Source of the DNA: an uncultured Bacteroides sp.
GTDB lineage: Bacteria > Bacteroidota > Bacteroidia > Bacteroidales > Bacteroidaceae
NCBI GenBank assembly: GCA_949292025.1
Contig: CASEYC010000123.1
Location: 1 to 54,245 of the forward strand
Length of the DNA: 54,245 bases
Direction: 5' to 3'
In this document: positions 42,134 through 48,942 of the stretch, piece by piece
How the letters are laid out: the number at the start of each line of letters is the position of its first letter
How positions within the stretch are numbered: the stretch's first letter is position 1
Program-made: the position numbers and the translations under genes
Notes under the pieces: generated by a model
Told to the model about the DNA's origin: nothing
The model's input: only the letters and a program-made list of their open reading frames with translations
Database searches by the model: none

Positions 42134-42895
42134 TTATGCTTCTATTATGTCAATGTATCGTTGCAACGCCGCCAGTTCTGCCTCCTCCACCAGTTGGCGG
42201 AAAGGAGCGGGATTCTTGTCTACGTGCGATGTCTCCAGCGCTTTGTAATAGGCCAACTTGCTTTCGGCATCGCCTTTCAACAATACCATCACGTAGCCGT
42301 GGCGCAAGAGGTAGAGGTTCATCAGCAGGCGGGAGGTGCGCCCGTTGCCGTCAATGAAGGGGTGGATGCGCACCAGTTCATCGTGCAGGTAAGCGGCAAT
42401 GTCCACGGGGTGGATGCTTTCATTCTCCATCTCGCGGAAGCGAAGCAGGAAGTCCTCCATCTGCTTTTCTATCAGGTAGGGTTGTGGCGGCACATGGCGG
42501 CTGCCTGATATGAGGACGGGCACCGTGCGGTAACGTCCCGCATTTTGCCGGTCAATGCCGCGCAGGATGAGGGCGTGGATTTGGAGGATGGTGCGTTCGG
42601 TTATCGGTTCTTCTCCTTGGGCAATGTCCTTGATGAAGGCGATGGCCTCGTTGTGGTTGATGGCTTCCAGGTGCTCGCGCAGGCTTTTCCCGCCGATGGT
42701 CAGTCCTTCTTCTATGACCAAGGCTGTTTCTTGCAAGGTCAGCGTGTTGCCCTCGATGCGGTTGCTTTCGTAGGTGTATTCGATGGCGAGGGCTTCTTCT
42801 ATCTTGTGCAGGGCGGCCTTGGGCAAGGGGCGTGCCGAGGCGAGGCGGGCTTTCAGCTCGTCTATCTGCGTCCGTATGTCATGGAGTATTGTCAT
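42134..42895 (-). CDS. Fic family protein (AMP transferase type)
   Basis: A 253-residue Fic protein with the complete catalytic motif H178-PFIDGNGR-TSR (residues 178-189) and an N-terminal inhibitory helix, S44-NRI-E48-G49, matching (S/T)xxxE(G/N) of class II Fic enzymes. Such proteins transfer AMP from ATP to Ser/Thr/Tyr of targets and are held inactive by the Glu of that helix. Target unknown. It overlaps the small membrane gene by 4 bp (ATGA) and the HARE-HTH gene follows 6 bp later, so they form one transcription unit. Confidence 0.9.
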   Translation of the reverse strand: MTILHDIRTQIDELKARLASARPLPKAALHKIEEALAIEYTYESNRIEGNTLTLQETALVIEEGLTIGGKSLREHLEAINHNEAIAFIKDIAQGEEPITERTILQIHALILRGIDRQNAGRYRTVPVLISGSRHVPPQPYLIEKQMEDFLLRFREMENESIHPVDIAAYLHDELVRIHPFIDGNGRTSRLLMNLYLLRHGYVMVLLKGDAESKLAYYKALETSHVDKNPAPFRQLVEEAELAALQRYIDIIEA

Positions 42896-43104
42896 TTGTC
42901 CTCCTCCTCATCCTTCCGCCGCCCTATTCTTGGCTGCATCAGGTCCTTGAACAGGATGTAGGCCGCCACGACCCAGAAGCCCACGGTGATGCCGCGTATC
43001 AGCGGGCTGGCGTGGAAGTATTCGTTGATGCTGTTGGCCAGCACCATGGTGACGAACCAAATGATGGCGGCTATCCAGTATTTGCGCTTGGTCTTTTTGT
43101 TCAT
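42892..43104 (-). CDS. Small two-helix membrane protein
   Basis: A 70-residue protein: Lys/Arg start (MNKKTKRKYW), membrane helices at ~10-25 and ~37-53, and an acidic, basic-rich tail (GRRKDEEEDK). Its stop overlaps the fic start as ATGA. I recognise no family. Its coupling to fic may be regulatory or incidental. Confidence 0.6.
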   Translation of the reverse strand: MNKKTKRKYWIAAIIWFVTMVLANSINEYFHASPLIRGITVGFWVVAAYILFKDLMQPRIGRRKDEEEDK

Positions 43105-43116
43105 ATCCTTTCCTTG

Positions 43117-43464
43117 TTATTCTTTGTTCTTACGGGCAATTCTCCAGATTTTCCATAGCAGATAGCCTGCCCACAATGCCCAAAACGCCACTTGCATGAT
43201 GTACCACGTGGCTTCATCGTTGGCAGGCGTTCCTTGCGGGGCATTTAGTGCCTCGGTCAGGCGTTGGGCATTGGTGTAGATTAGATAAACTACGAATGCC
43301 AGCATACCGGCCAAGGCAATGTATATCACAGCCAAACCTATCCGGACGGATCTTTTGGCGCGTCGTTCTTCTTTCTCCTTGAACGAGCGTCGGGCTGTTT
43401 TCTGCATTTCTTCCCACATCCGCTCGTCGCGCTTGGTTGTCCACTTGGGTTCTTGTTGTAACAT
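43117..43464 (-). CDS. Two-helix membrane protein of unknown function
   Basis: A 115-residue protein: a cytoplasmic, highly charged N-terminal helix (KRDERMWEEMQKTARRSFKE) followed by two membrane segments (RIGLAVIYIALAGMLAFVVY; ATWYIMQVAFWALWAGYLLW) and a basic tail. The ATG at 43464 (MLQQEPKW) is preferred; the longer frame upstream is not protein-like. Gap of 12 bp to the next gene. No family recognised. Confidence 0.6.
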   Translation of the reverse strand: MLQQEPKWTTKRDERMWEEMQKTARRSFKEKEERRAKRSVRIGLAVIYIALAGMLAFVVYLIYTNAQRLTEALNAPQGTPANDEATWYIMQVAFWALWAGYLLWKIWRIARKNKE

Positions 43465-43480
43465 GGCTCTCTGTATGGGG

Positions 43481-43930
43481 TTAGGTGGTTTCCTGCGGTT
43501 CTTCTTTATCCGCTTTGTCCGCGTGGCGCATTCTCCAAATGAGGTAAAGGAGGAAACACCACCCGGCAAAGGACAAAGGCCCGACAATCCAATCCAGCCA
43601 ATGCGGGTCGCCCAAGAATAGCTTCTCATATTGGAAAAAGGCTTGCCGCACCAGGATGAGGAGGCAGGCAAGCAGTGCCACCGTATGGTAGAAGCGGAAT
43701 CTGCCGGGCCGGTGGGGTTGCAATGCCTTGAGGACGCAGCAGACGACGGCCGTCACAAATACCACACTCTTCACGGCGGTGAAGGCCGTGTGCCACCAGG
43801 GGGCGGCGTTGCGGAGATTGTCTATCGTGGTAAGTATGGCTTCGGCTCCCGCCACCGCGCTGATCAGAAAAGCCAGCACCAGCACCGTGTCGATGGTGAG
43901 GCTGAAGTGTCGGAAACGGAATGTCTTCAT
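43481..43930 (-). CDS. Four-helix membrane protein of unknown function
   Basis: A 149-residue protein with about four hydrophobic segments (VLVLAFLISAVAGAEAIL; AVKSVVFVTAVVCCVLKAL; VALLACLLILVRQAFF; WIVGPLSFAGWCFLLYLIW) and a charged C-terminus ending EEPQETT. Gap to the next gene is 16 bp. Together with the two neighbouring small membrane genes it forms a membrane-protein cluster upstream of fic. No family recognised. Confidence 0.6.
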   Translation of the reverse strand: MKTFRFRHFSLTIDTVLVLAFLISAVAGAEAILTTIDNLRNAAPWWHTAFTAVKSVVFVTAVVCCVLKALQPHRPGRFRFYHTVALLACLLILVRQAFFQYEKLFLGDPHWLDWIVGPLSFAGWCFLLYLIWRMRHADKADKEEPQETT

Positions 43931-44118
43931 AAGTGAATCTCCTCGTTGTATAAGTCCTTCAGCAACTTGCGTGCAGGAACTTCAATCGTGCCGCCTTTGT
44001 AGTCGCCTTCGATGATGTTCTCATTGCGCAATGCCTTTTCACGGATGAGCTTGTATCGTGAACGCTTCAAGCCCTCGCGCAGCTTTTGCCTGAATTCGGT
44101 CCGTTCATTCTCTGACAT
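43927..44118 (-). CDS. Small basic protein of unknown function
   Basis: A 63-residue soluble protein, MSENERTEFRQKLREGLKRS..., basic and helical in the first half, then GGTIEVPARKLLKDLYNEE. It overlaps the next gene's start by 4 bp. An in-frame start at 44139 would overlap the upstream gene. Size and charge would fit an antitoxin or nucleic-acid-binding protein, but I recognise no family. Confidence 0.45.
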   Translation of the reverse strand: MSENERTEFRQKLREGLKRSRYKLIREKALRNENIIEGDYKGGTIEVPARKLLKDLYNEEIHL

Positions 44119-44125
44119 ATTATAA

Positions 44126-44695
44126 TCACCAGTCATCATCTAATACTTCATCTTGCATATCATCTTTAATGCTATCTAATATACTCATGGCATATTCGGA
44201 AAATTTTTTCATGTGAATTTCTCCTTTTATCACTTTAGTAAAAGGATAGAACTCACTTGTTCGAACTTTAAAATTGCCCCATTGTACTTCGTTCAGCGAT
44301 ATAGTAACTCTAATTCTATTATCCTTTATTTCTATTCGATAGGTGTATCTCTCTGAAGAGTTCATCCAGCGATTTATGTGGAATGCAGGAGATTGCTCTA
44401 TCATAATGTAGGCATCCCTATAATATTTAACATTGCTGTTGCTGGCCTTTTCCCCTAACCGTTCAAGCCTCCTACTTATATAGTCCTTTACCATTTGAGT
44501 AAGTTCTTCTTTACTTATATTGGGGAACTCAATGACCCTTTGGATATATATATCAGTCCCATCTACTGTATATATTCCCTTATATTCCTCTTTGAATTCT
44601 TTTATCCTCTTCTCTGTCTTGGGGTCGCATGCGTGGAGTCTGATAGGAATGACCGCAGCAAGTAGGATTAAGAATAATGTTTTAGTGATTCGCAT
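44126..44695 (-). CDS. DUF4468-like secreted protein
   Basis: A 189-residue protein with a signal peptide (ITKTLFLILLAAVIPIRLHA). The mature part has QRVIEFPNISKEELTQMVKDY early and YTYRIEIKDNRIRVTISLNEV later, the strand-helix plan of DUF4468 (TBP-like fold) proteins common in Bacteroidales; function unknown. The ATG at 44695 puts the signal peptide at the start. AT-rich compared with purM, which lies 17 bp upstream. Confidence 0.55.
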   Translation of the reverse strand: MRITKTLFLILLAAVIPIRLHACDPKTEKRIKEFKEEYKGIYTVDGTDIYIQRVIEFPNISKEELTQMVKDYISRRLERLGEKASNSNVKYYRDAYIMIEQSPAFHINRWMNSSERYTYRIEIKDNRIRVTISLNEVQWGNFKVRTSEFYPFTKVIKGEIHMKKFSEYAMSILDSIKDDMQDEVLDDDW

Positions 44696-44712
44696 ACTTG
44701 AGCTGTAAGACA

Positions 44713-45882
44713 TTAATACCTAAACTCCCCGAACTCGCTCCGTATAATCAGCTCCCGCTTGTCGCCCTCCTCGATGCGCCCGATGACCTGCGCGTCGATG
44801 TTGAAGCTCTTGCTGATGGCGATGACCTCCTCGGCGTGCTCCGGCGAGAGGTAGACTTCGAGGCGATGGCCCATGTTGAACACCTTGTACATCTCGTCCC
44901 ACTCCGTGCCGCTCTGTTCCTTGATGGTGCGGAACAACGGGGGTATCGGGAAGAGGTTGTCCTTGACGACGCGGCAACGGTCGTCCACGAAGTGCAGCAC
45001 CTTGGTCTGCGCGCCGCCCGAACAGTGCACCATGCCGTGAATCTCCGGGCGCAAGGCGTCCAGCAGCTTCTTCACCACCGGGGCATAAGTGCGGGTCGGG
45101 GAGAGCACCAGCTTGCCCGCGTCGATGGGACTGCCCTCCACGGCGTCCGTCAGATGCAGCGCGCCGCTGTACACCAGTTCCTGGGGCACGGCGTGGTCGT
45201 AGCTCTCCGGGTATTTCTCCGCCAGATACTTGGCGAAGACGTCATGCCTTGCTGAGGTCAGCCCGTTGCTGCCCATGCCGCCGTTGTACTCCTTCTCGTA
45301 GGTGGCCTGGCCATAAGAGGCGAGGCCCACGATGACGTCGCCCGGGCGGATGTTGGCGTTGTCTATCACGTCGCTGCGCTTCATGCGGCAGGTCACGGTC
45401 GAGTCCACGATGATGGTGCGCACCAGGTCGCCCACGTCGGCCGTCTCGCCGCCCGTGGCATAGACGCCCACGCCCATCTCACGCAGTTCGGCCAGCAGTT
45501 CGTCCGTGCCGTTGATGATGGCGGAGATGACCTCGCCCGGCACTAGCAGCTTGTTGCGCCCGATGGTGCTGGACACGAGGATATTGTCCACCGCGCCCAC
45601 GCAAAGCAGGTCGTCAATGTTCATGATCAAGGCGTCCTGCGCGATGCCCTTCCACACGCTGAGGTCTCCCGTCTCCTTCCAGTAGAGGTAGGCCAGCGAG
45701 GACTTGGTGCCCGCGCCGTCGGCGTGCATGATGTTGCAATACTCCGGGTCTCCGCCCAGTATGTCGGGGATAATCTTGCAGAAAGCCCGCGGGAAGATGC
45801 CCTTGTCGATGTTCTTGATGGCGTTGTGAACGTCTTCTTTCGATGCGCTTACGCCGCGCATCATGTATCGTTGGTTGCTCAT
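44713..45882 (-). CDS. purM: Phosphoribosylformylglycinamidine cyclo-ligase (AIR synthetase)
   Basis: A 389-residue PurM of the longer Bacteroidales form. IMHADGAGTKSSLAYLY, AVDNILVSSTIGRN and ATGGETADVGDLVRT mark the ATP-binding PurM/SelD fold. It closes the imidazole ring to make AIR in purine synthesis. I recall purM-prfA-pyrF as adjacent in many Bacteroides; here 3.5 kb of other genes separates it from prfA. Confidence 0.95.
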   Translation of the reverse strand: MSNQRYMMRGVSASKEDVHNAIKNIDKGIFPRAFCKIIPDILGGDPEYCNIMHADGAGTKSSLAYLYWKETGDLSVWKGIAQDALIMNIDDLLCVGAVDNILVSSTIGRNKLLVPGEVISAIINGTDELLAELREMGVGVYATGGETADVGDLVRTIIVDSTVTCRMKRSDVIDNANIRPGDVIVGLASYGQATYEKEYNGGMGSNGLTSARHDVFAKYLAEKYPESYDHAVPQELVYSGALHLTDAVEGSPIDAGKLVLSPTRTYAPVVKKLLDALRPEIHGMVHCSGGAQTKVLHFVDDRCRVVKDNLFPIPPLFRTIKEQSGTEWDEMYKVFNMGHRLEVYLSPEHAEEVIAISKSFNIDAQVIGRIEEGDKRELIIRSEFGEFRY

Positions 45883-45922
45883 AACTGATAAGTTTTTAGT
45901 TCTATATTAATAAATTATGTGG

Positions 45923-46783
45923 TCAGACGGCCAAATCCAATGGCAGGTCGCTGATGTCTTTCAGCCGTTTCCCTTGTATAAGGATGTTTAATAGTTCGAT
46001 GGAATCTTCTGCCTGCGCATCGTTGACGGCTTCAATCAGTTCGTACAAGGCAAAGTGATAGAGGCAGTCAATGTCTCCTGTCCCCATGGCCAGGGAGGCT
46101 AAGCGTGCCGGCATGGGTTCTCCTGTCACGACCACGATGTGCGGCAGCCGTCCCTTGCGGTTGCGGATGAGTCCCAATGCTTCCGTGCGGCTGTTTTGCG
46201 CCCGGTCGCTGCGCATGGTCCATTTGGCAGAGATGGAAGCATGGAGGATGGGCAACCCGCCGTTGCTCTTGCGGAGGTCTGCCAGCCGGGCTATGTCATT
46301 GTCCACAACAAGCGAGGCGGCATTGATGGCCTCGTCCGTTTCTGTTTCCCGATAAATGACCACGTCCGGTGCCACCATGTAGTCGTTGCCCATGCTTGCG
46401 GCCAGCCGTGCATCGCTTTTGGTCAGTTGGTTCAGGTATTCCAAGTGCTCGTATTGTGCGAAGCTGCTTGCCTTGACGGCATTGCGGTTTCCGAGTTTGA
46501 CAATATGCCATTTGCCGGGGCGCAGGTTTCCCAGGTGGGGAAATGTATCGTTCAGGAAATCCATGTTTATTTGTTCGAACTTGGCGCCCGATGTCTGCCC
46601 CACGGCTTTCTCATGCACTTCCGCCATGAGCCGTTTGGCTATGCCTTGGGCAATGCGTACAGAAAGTTTGGATGAACTGTCCGCGTTGCTGGGGATGCCC
46701 TTGCCGTCCATGGTCAATACGCCGTTAGACAGCAGCTCTTGATGATACTTCTTTCTTGCTTCTGCTATGAGTGCATTGTTCAT
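45923..46783 (-). CDS. NgoMIV-like restriction endonuclease (predicted GCCGGC)
   Basis: A 286-residue protein, the length I recall for NgoMIV. The variant active site P-D-(x46)-K-(x13)-E is complete: D140 in VAPDVVIY, K187 in ISAKWTMRSD and E201 in SRTEALGLI, plus E70 in AKFEQ, at the positions described for NgoMIV. The expected target is GCCGGC, cut as a tetramer with two Mg ions per site. Start 46783 (MNNALIAEAR). It overlaps the upstream methyltransferase gene by 59 bp. Confidence 0.88.
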   Translation of the reverse strand: MNNALIAEARKKYHQELLSNGVLTMDGKGIPSNADSSSKLSVRIAQGIAKRLMAEVHEKAVGQTSGAKFEQINMDFLNDTFPHLGNLRPGKWHIVKLGNRNAVKASSFAQYEHLEYLNQLTKSDARLAASMGNDYMVAPDVVIYRETETDEAINAASLVVDNDIARLADLRKSNGGLPILHASISAKWTMRSDRAQNSRTEALGLIRNRKGRLPHIVVVTGEPMPARLASLAMGTGDIDCLYHFALYELIEAVNDAQAEDSIELLNILIQGKRLKDISDLPLDLAV

Positions 46784-48029
46784 AATCCAATACTTTTTTG
46801 ATTTGCAAACCAATGTTCATGGCCACGGGTGGCGGGAAGGCGTTGCCTATCATGCGGCAAGCGGTCGTTTTCCTTTTCCCGAAATCCCAGTCGTCCGGAA
46901 AGCCTTGCAGGCGTGCCAGCATCCGTGGGGTAAGCCTCGGCATGCCTTCAAAATCCGGGGCGGGGGCTTCGTTGGCCACGCCCCTTCCGTCCACTCCCAG
47001 TTCGGCCCATGCCTTTCTGGCCCGCGTGGGCCCCAAGTCCGGGCCCCCATGCTTTTTGCTTCCGCCCACGAGGGTGGGGGCTATCCTGTCTGCTTTCTGT
47101 TTCCATTCAGCAGCTTGTTCCCAACCGTTGGCAGCCATCAGGTCGAAGAGCGTTTCGCCCACCGTGGGTGTTTTCTCCGGTTGTTTGCCGGGGAAGGTGA
47201 AGATGTCTGTCAGGTCTTTCCGGAGGCCGACGATGACCACCCGTGGACGCAGCTGAGGCACGCCATAATCGGAAGCATTCAGCAATTGGATGTGCGGGCG
47301 GTATCCCAAATGCTCCAGCCTTTCCAGTATGCCCTTCCTGTACGCATCGAACTTGGGGTCCAACAACCCGCGGACATTTTCTATCATCACCGCCCTTGGA
47401 TTGATTTCATGCACCAGCCGGAGCATTTGCGGGAACAGGTCGCGTTCATCGTCTGCCCCCAGCTGCTTGCCAGCCACACTGAACGGGGGGCAAGGCACTC
47501 CGCCTGCCAGCAGGTCTATCTGTCCCCGGTAGGGCTTTCCATCGAAGTGATGGACATCCAGGCATTGTATGTCCCATTGCGGGCGGTTGCGCTTCAGGCA
47601 TTCGCAATAGTCTTTTTCGTATTCCACCAATGTCGTATGGCAGAAACCTGCCATTTCAAGTCCCAAAGCTTGTCCGCCGGCACCGGCACATATCTCAATG
47701 GAATGGTATCTTTTTGCCAATGAATTATCTTTATCGTAAATCAATATCTTTTCCCCGGACGCGTTGCCTGCCGCGAACGGCAGCAGGCAATCATCCTCCA
47801 CCAGGTCCACCGTCCGCTTCAGCAGCTTGCCCAGGGCGGTGGCGATGCGCGAGATGGTCAGCAACGTCACGCGCTCGCCCTCGGCGTATTGCACCAGGAT
47901 GTCGATGTCGCTCCCCGGCTGCTCCTCGCCCCGCGAGCACGAGCCGAACAGCCAGGCCCGCTTGACAGGCTGGCCCGACAAGTAGGACTGGATCTTGGGG
48001 ATGAGGAGGCGGATTTCGTTGCTAATCAT
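46725..48029 (-). CDS. MNT nucleotidyltransferase fused to C5-cytosine DNA methyltransferase
   Basis: A 434-residue two-part protein. Residues 1-100 are a complete MNT-type nucleotidyltransferase: LFGSCSRGEEQPGSDIDIL with metal Asps 41 and 43, a third Asp in RTVDLVED and the usual ending KILIY. Residues ~105-420 are a DNA-cytosine C5 methyltransferase: SIEICAGAGGQALGLE (SAM), GGVPCPPFS (catalytic Cys), MIENVRG, a recognition domain, then ARLQGFPDDW and MIGNAFPPPVA. A TTG at 47718-47720 near the junction could be a separate methyltransferase start. It should protect GCCGGC for the downstream endonuclease. Confidence 0.85.
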   Translation of the reverse strand: MISNEIRLLIPKIQSYLSGQPVKRAWLFGSCSRGEEQPGSDIDILVQYAEGERVTLLTISRIATALGKLLKRTVDLVEDDCLLPFAAGNASGEKILIYDKDNSLAKRYHSIEICAGAGGQALGLEMAGFCHTTLVEYEKDYCECLKRNRPQWDIQCLDVHHFDGKPYRGQIDLLAGGVPCPPFSVAGKQLGADDERDLFPQMLRLVHEINPRAVMIENVRGLLDPKFDAYRKGILERLEHLGYRPHIQLLNASDYGVPQLRPRVVIVGLRKDLTDIFTFPGKQPEKTPTVGETLFDLMAANGWEQAAEWKQKADRIAPTLVGGSKKHGGPDLGPTRARKAWAELGVDGRGVANEAPAPDFEGMPRLTPRMLARLQGFPDDWDFGKRKTTACRMIGNAFPPPVAMNIGLQIKKVLDYEQCTHSRSKKEVSSRAAV

Positions 48030-48088
48030 GCTTCTTGTTCGTTAAGGGATTACTTACGTTTGCAAAGGTAGCGATAATTCTTCATTCT

Positions 48089-48511
48089 TCACTCTTCCTT
48101 CTTCATTTCTTGCAAGTTTCCCCATTCCGTCAGCGTGATGCCCTCCGTCAGCGGGCGGCGCATCTGCTTTCCCCGGCCTTGCCGCTCGGGCAGGAACTGC
48201 ACGCGCACGGCCTTGATTTGCTTGCGGTCCACCTCGTCCGGCGAATCCACGCCGCGCCCGGCGCAGGACAGCTTGAAGTGGAAGGAGCCCAGCCCGTCGA
48301 TGTGCACCGGGCGCCCCTCGTCCATGAACTGCGCCATCACCGTGGGCAGGCAGGTCAGGACCAAGTGGACATCGCCCGGCGAGGCGGTGCTCATGCGGGC
48401 GATGCGGGCGGCCACGTCCTTGGTGGTGGCGGGGTGGCGCGTGAAGGTCACGGCGCGGGGAAACCACTTGAACTTGTCTCCAATCTTCAGTCGGCATTTC
48501 TTGAAAAACAT
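48089..48511 (-). CDS. HU-like DNA-binding protein
   Basis: A 140-residue protein, MFFKKCRLKIGDKFK..., with the HU/IHF-like order: helical TTKDVAARIARMSTASPGDV, ALTCLPTVMAQFMDEG-like helix, beta-arm start VHIDGLGSFHFKL and a DSPDEVDRKQIKAVRVQFLPE stretch (read in parts). It is a paralogue of the fragment at 1-180. These Bacteroidales proteins are presumed nucleoid-associated. Its promoter lies in the AAGCCTTTTT array ~140 bp upstream, giving a long leader. Confidence 0.75.
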   Translation of the reverse strand: MFFKKCRLKIGDKFKWFPRAVTFTRHPATTKDVAARIARMSTASPGDVHLVLTCLPTVMAQFMDEGRPVHIDGLGSFHFKLSCAGRGVDSPDEVDRKQIKAVRVQFLPERQGRGKQMRRPLTEGITLTEWGNLQEMKKEE

Positions 48512-48633
48512 AATCTTCTCTTTTATAGTTGGTTAATACGTACTGAGGCTTCCCGATGACCGTCCCCGCAGGAGGAAGAGGCGGCCTTGTCTCTGCCAAG
48601 AGGCGGTCTTTGTACTGGCATAAGCATACGAAA

Positions 48634-48731
48634 AAGCCTTTTTCGTTGCAAATATAAGCCTTTTTCGTCAGACTAACAAGCCTTTTTGGTAGAATGAATA
48701 AGCCTTTTTAGTAAAATAAACAAGCCTTTTT
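48634..48731 (-). repeat. Five AAGCCTTTTT boxes at exact 22 bp spacing (operator array)
   Basis: Boxes at 48634, 48656, 48678, 48700 and 48722 are identical (AAAAAGGCTT on the - strand); the 12 bp between them vary. 22 bp is two helical turns, so bound proteins would sit on one DNA face. On the - strand box 2 abuts the -7 element and box 3 supplies the CTTG at -33. A sixth copy, AAAAAGGC, lies in + orientation at 48897-48904 next to the divergent -7 box. Box 1 forms a palindrome CGAAAAAGCCTTTTTCG. Confidence 0.92.
48649..48656 (-). promoter_or_regulatory. -7 element of the HU-like gene
   Basis: TATATTTG on the - strand, preceded by AAAAAGGCT and, 20 bp upstream, by CTTG of the third array box. 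It reads AAAAAGGCTTATATTTGC, near-identical to the divergent promoter. Confidence 0.7.
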
Positions 48732-48784
48732 AGCGGGCTTTTCCTACTGGCACGACATCCTCTTCCCAGTGCCTTGGCCGCCTC

Positions 48785-48815
48785 TTGCCGCTTTGCCGGG
48801 GAATGCGTACCTTTG
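48785..48815 (+). promoter_or_regulatory. Upstream candidate promoter of the lipoprotein gene
   Basis: TTG (48785-48787) and TACCTTTG (48808-48815) are spaced 20 bp, ~130 bp before the gene. It lacks the AAAAAGGC box. Confidence 0.45.
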
Positions 48816-48881
48816 TGCCGGTTAAACGATAAATAGACTGGCGGAAAAATGCGGCCGGGCGAGAACAATAAAGGGGAAAAC

Positions 48882-48913
48882 TTTGTTTCTTTGAGTAAAA
48901 AGGCATATATTTG
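48882..48913 (+). promoter_or_regulatory. Promoter of the lipoprotein gene with AAAAAGGC box
   Basis: TTTG (48882-48885) and TATATTTG (48906-48913) are spaced 20 bp; AAAAAGGC (48897-48904) fills the spacer just before -7. AAAAAGGCATATATTTGC matches the HU-like promoter (AAAAAGGCTTATATTTGC). Confidence 0.7.
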
Positions 48914-48942
48914 CGTTATTAACCTTTTAATGACTTATAGTG

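Noticed and set aside
45883-45922. Purine riboswitch upstream of purM
   Set aside because: Only 40 bp between the endonuclease gene and purM, too short for an aptamer.
48634-48731. CRISPR-like array
   Set aside because: Repeat is only 10 bp and the intervening segments 12 bp, far below CRISPR sizes; no cas genes; overlaps promoters.
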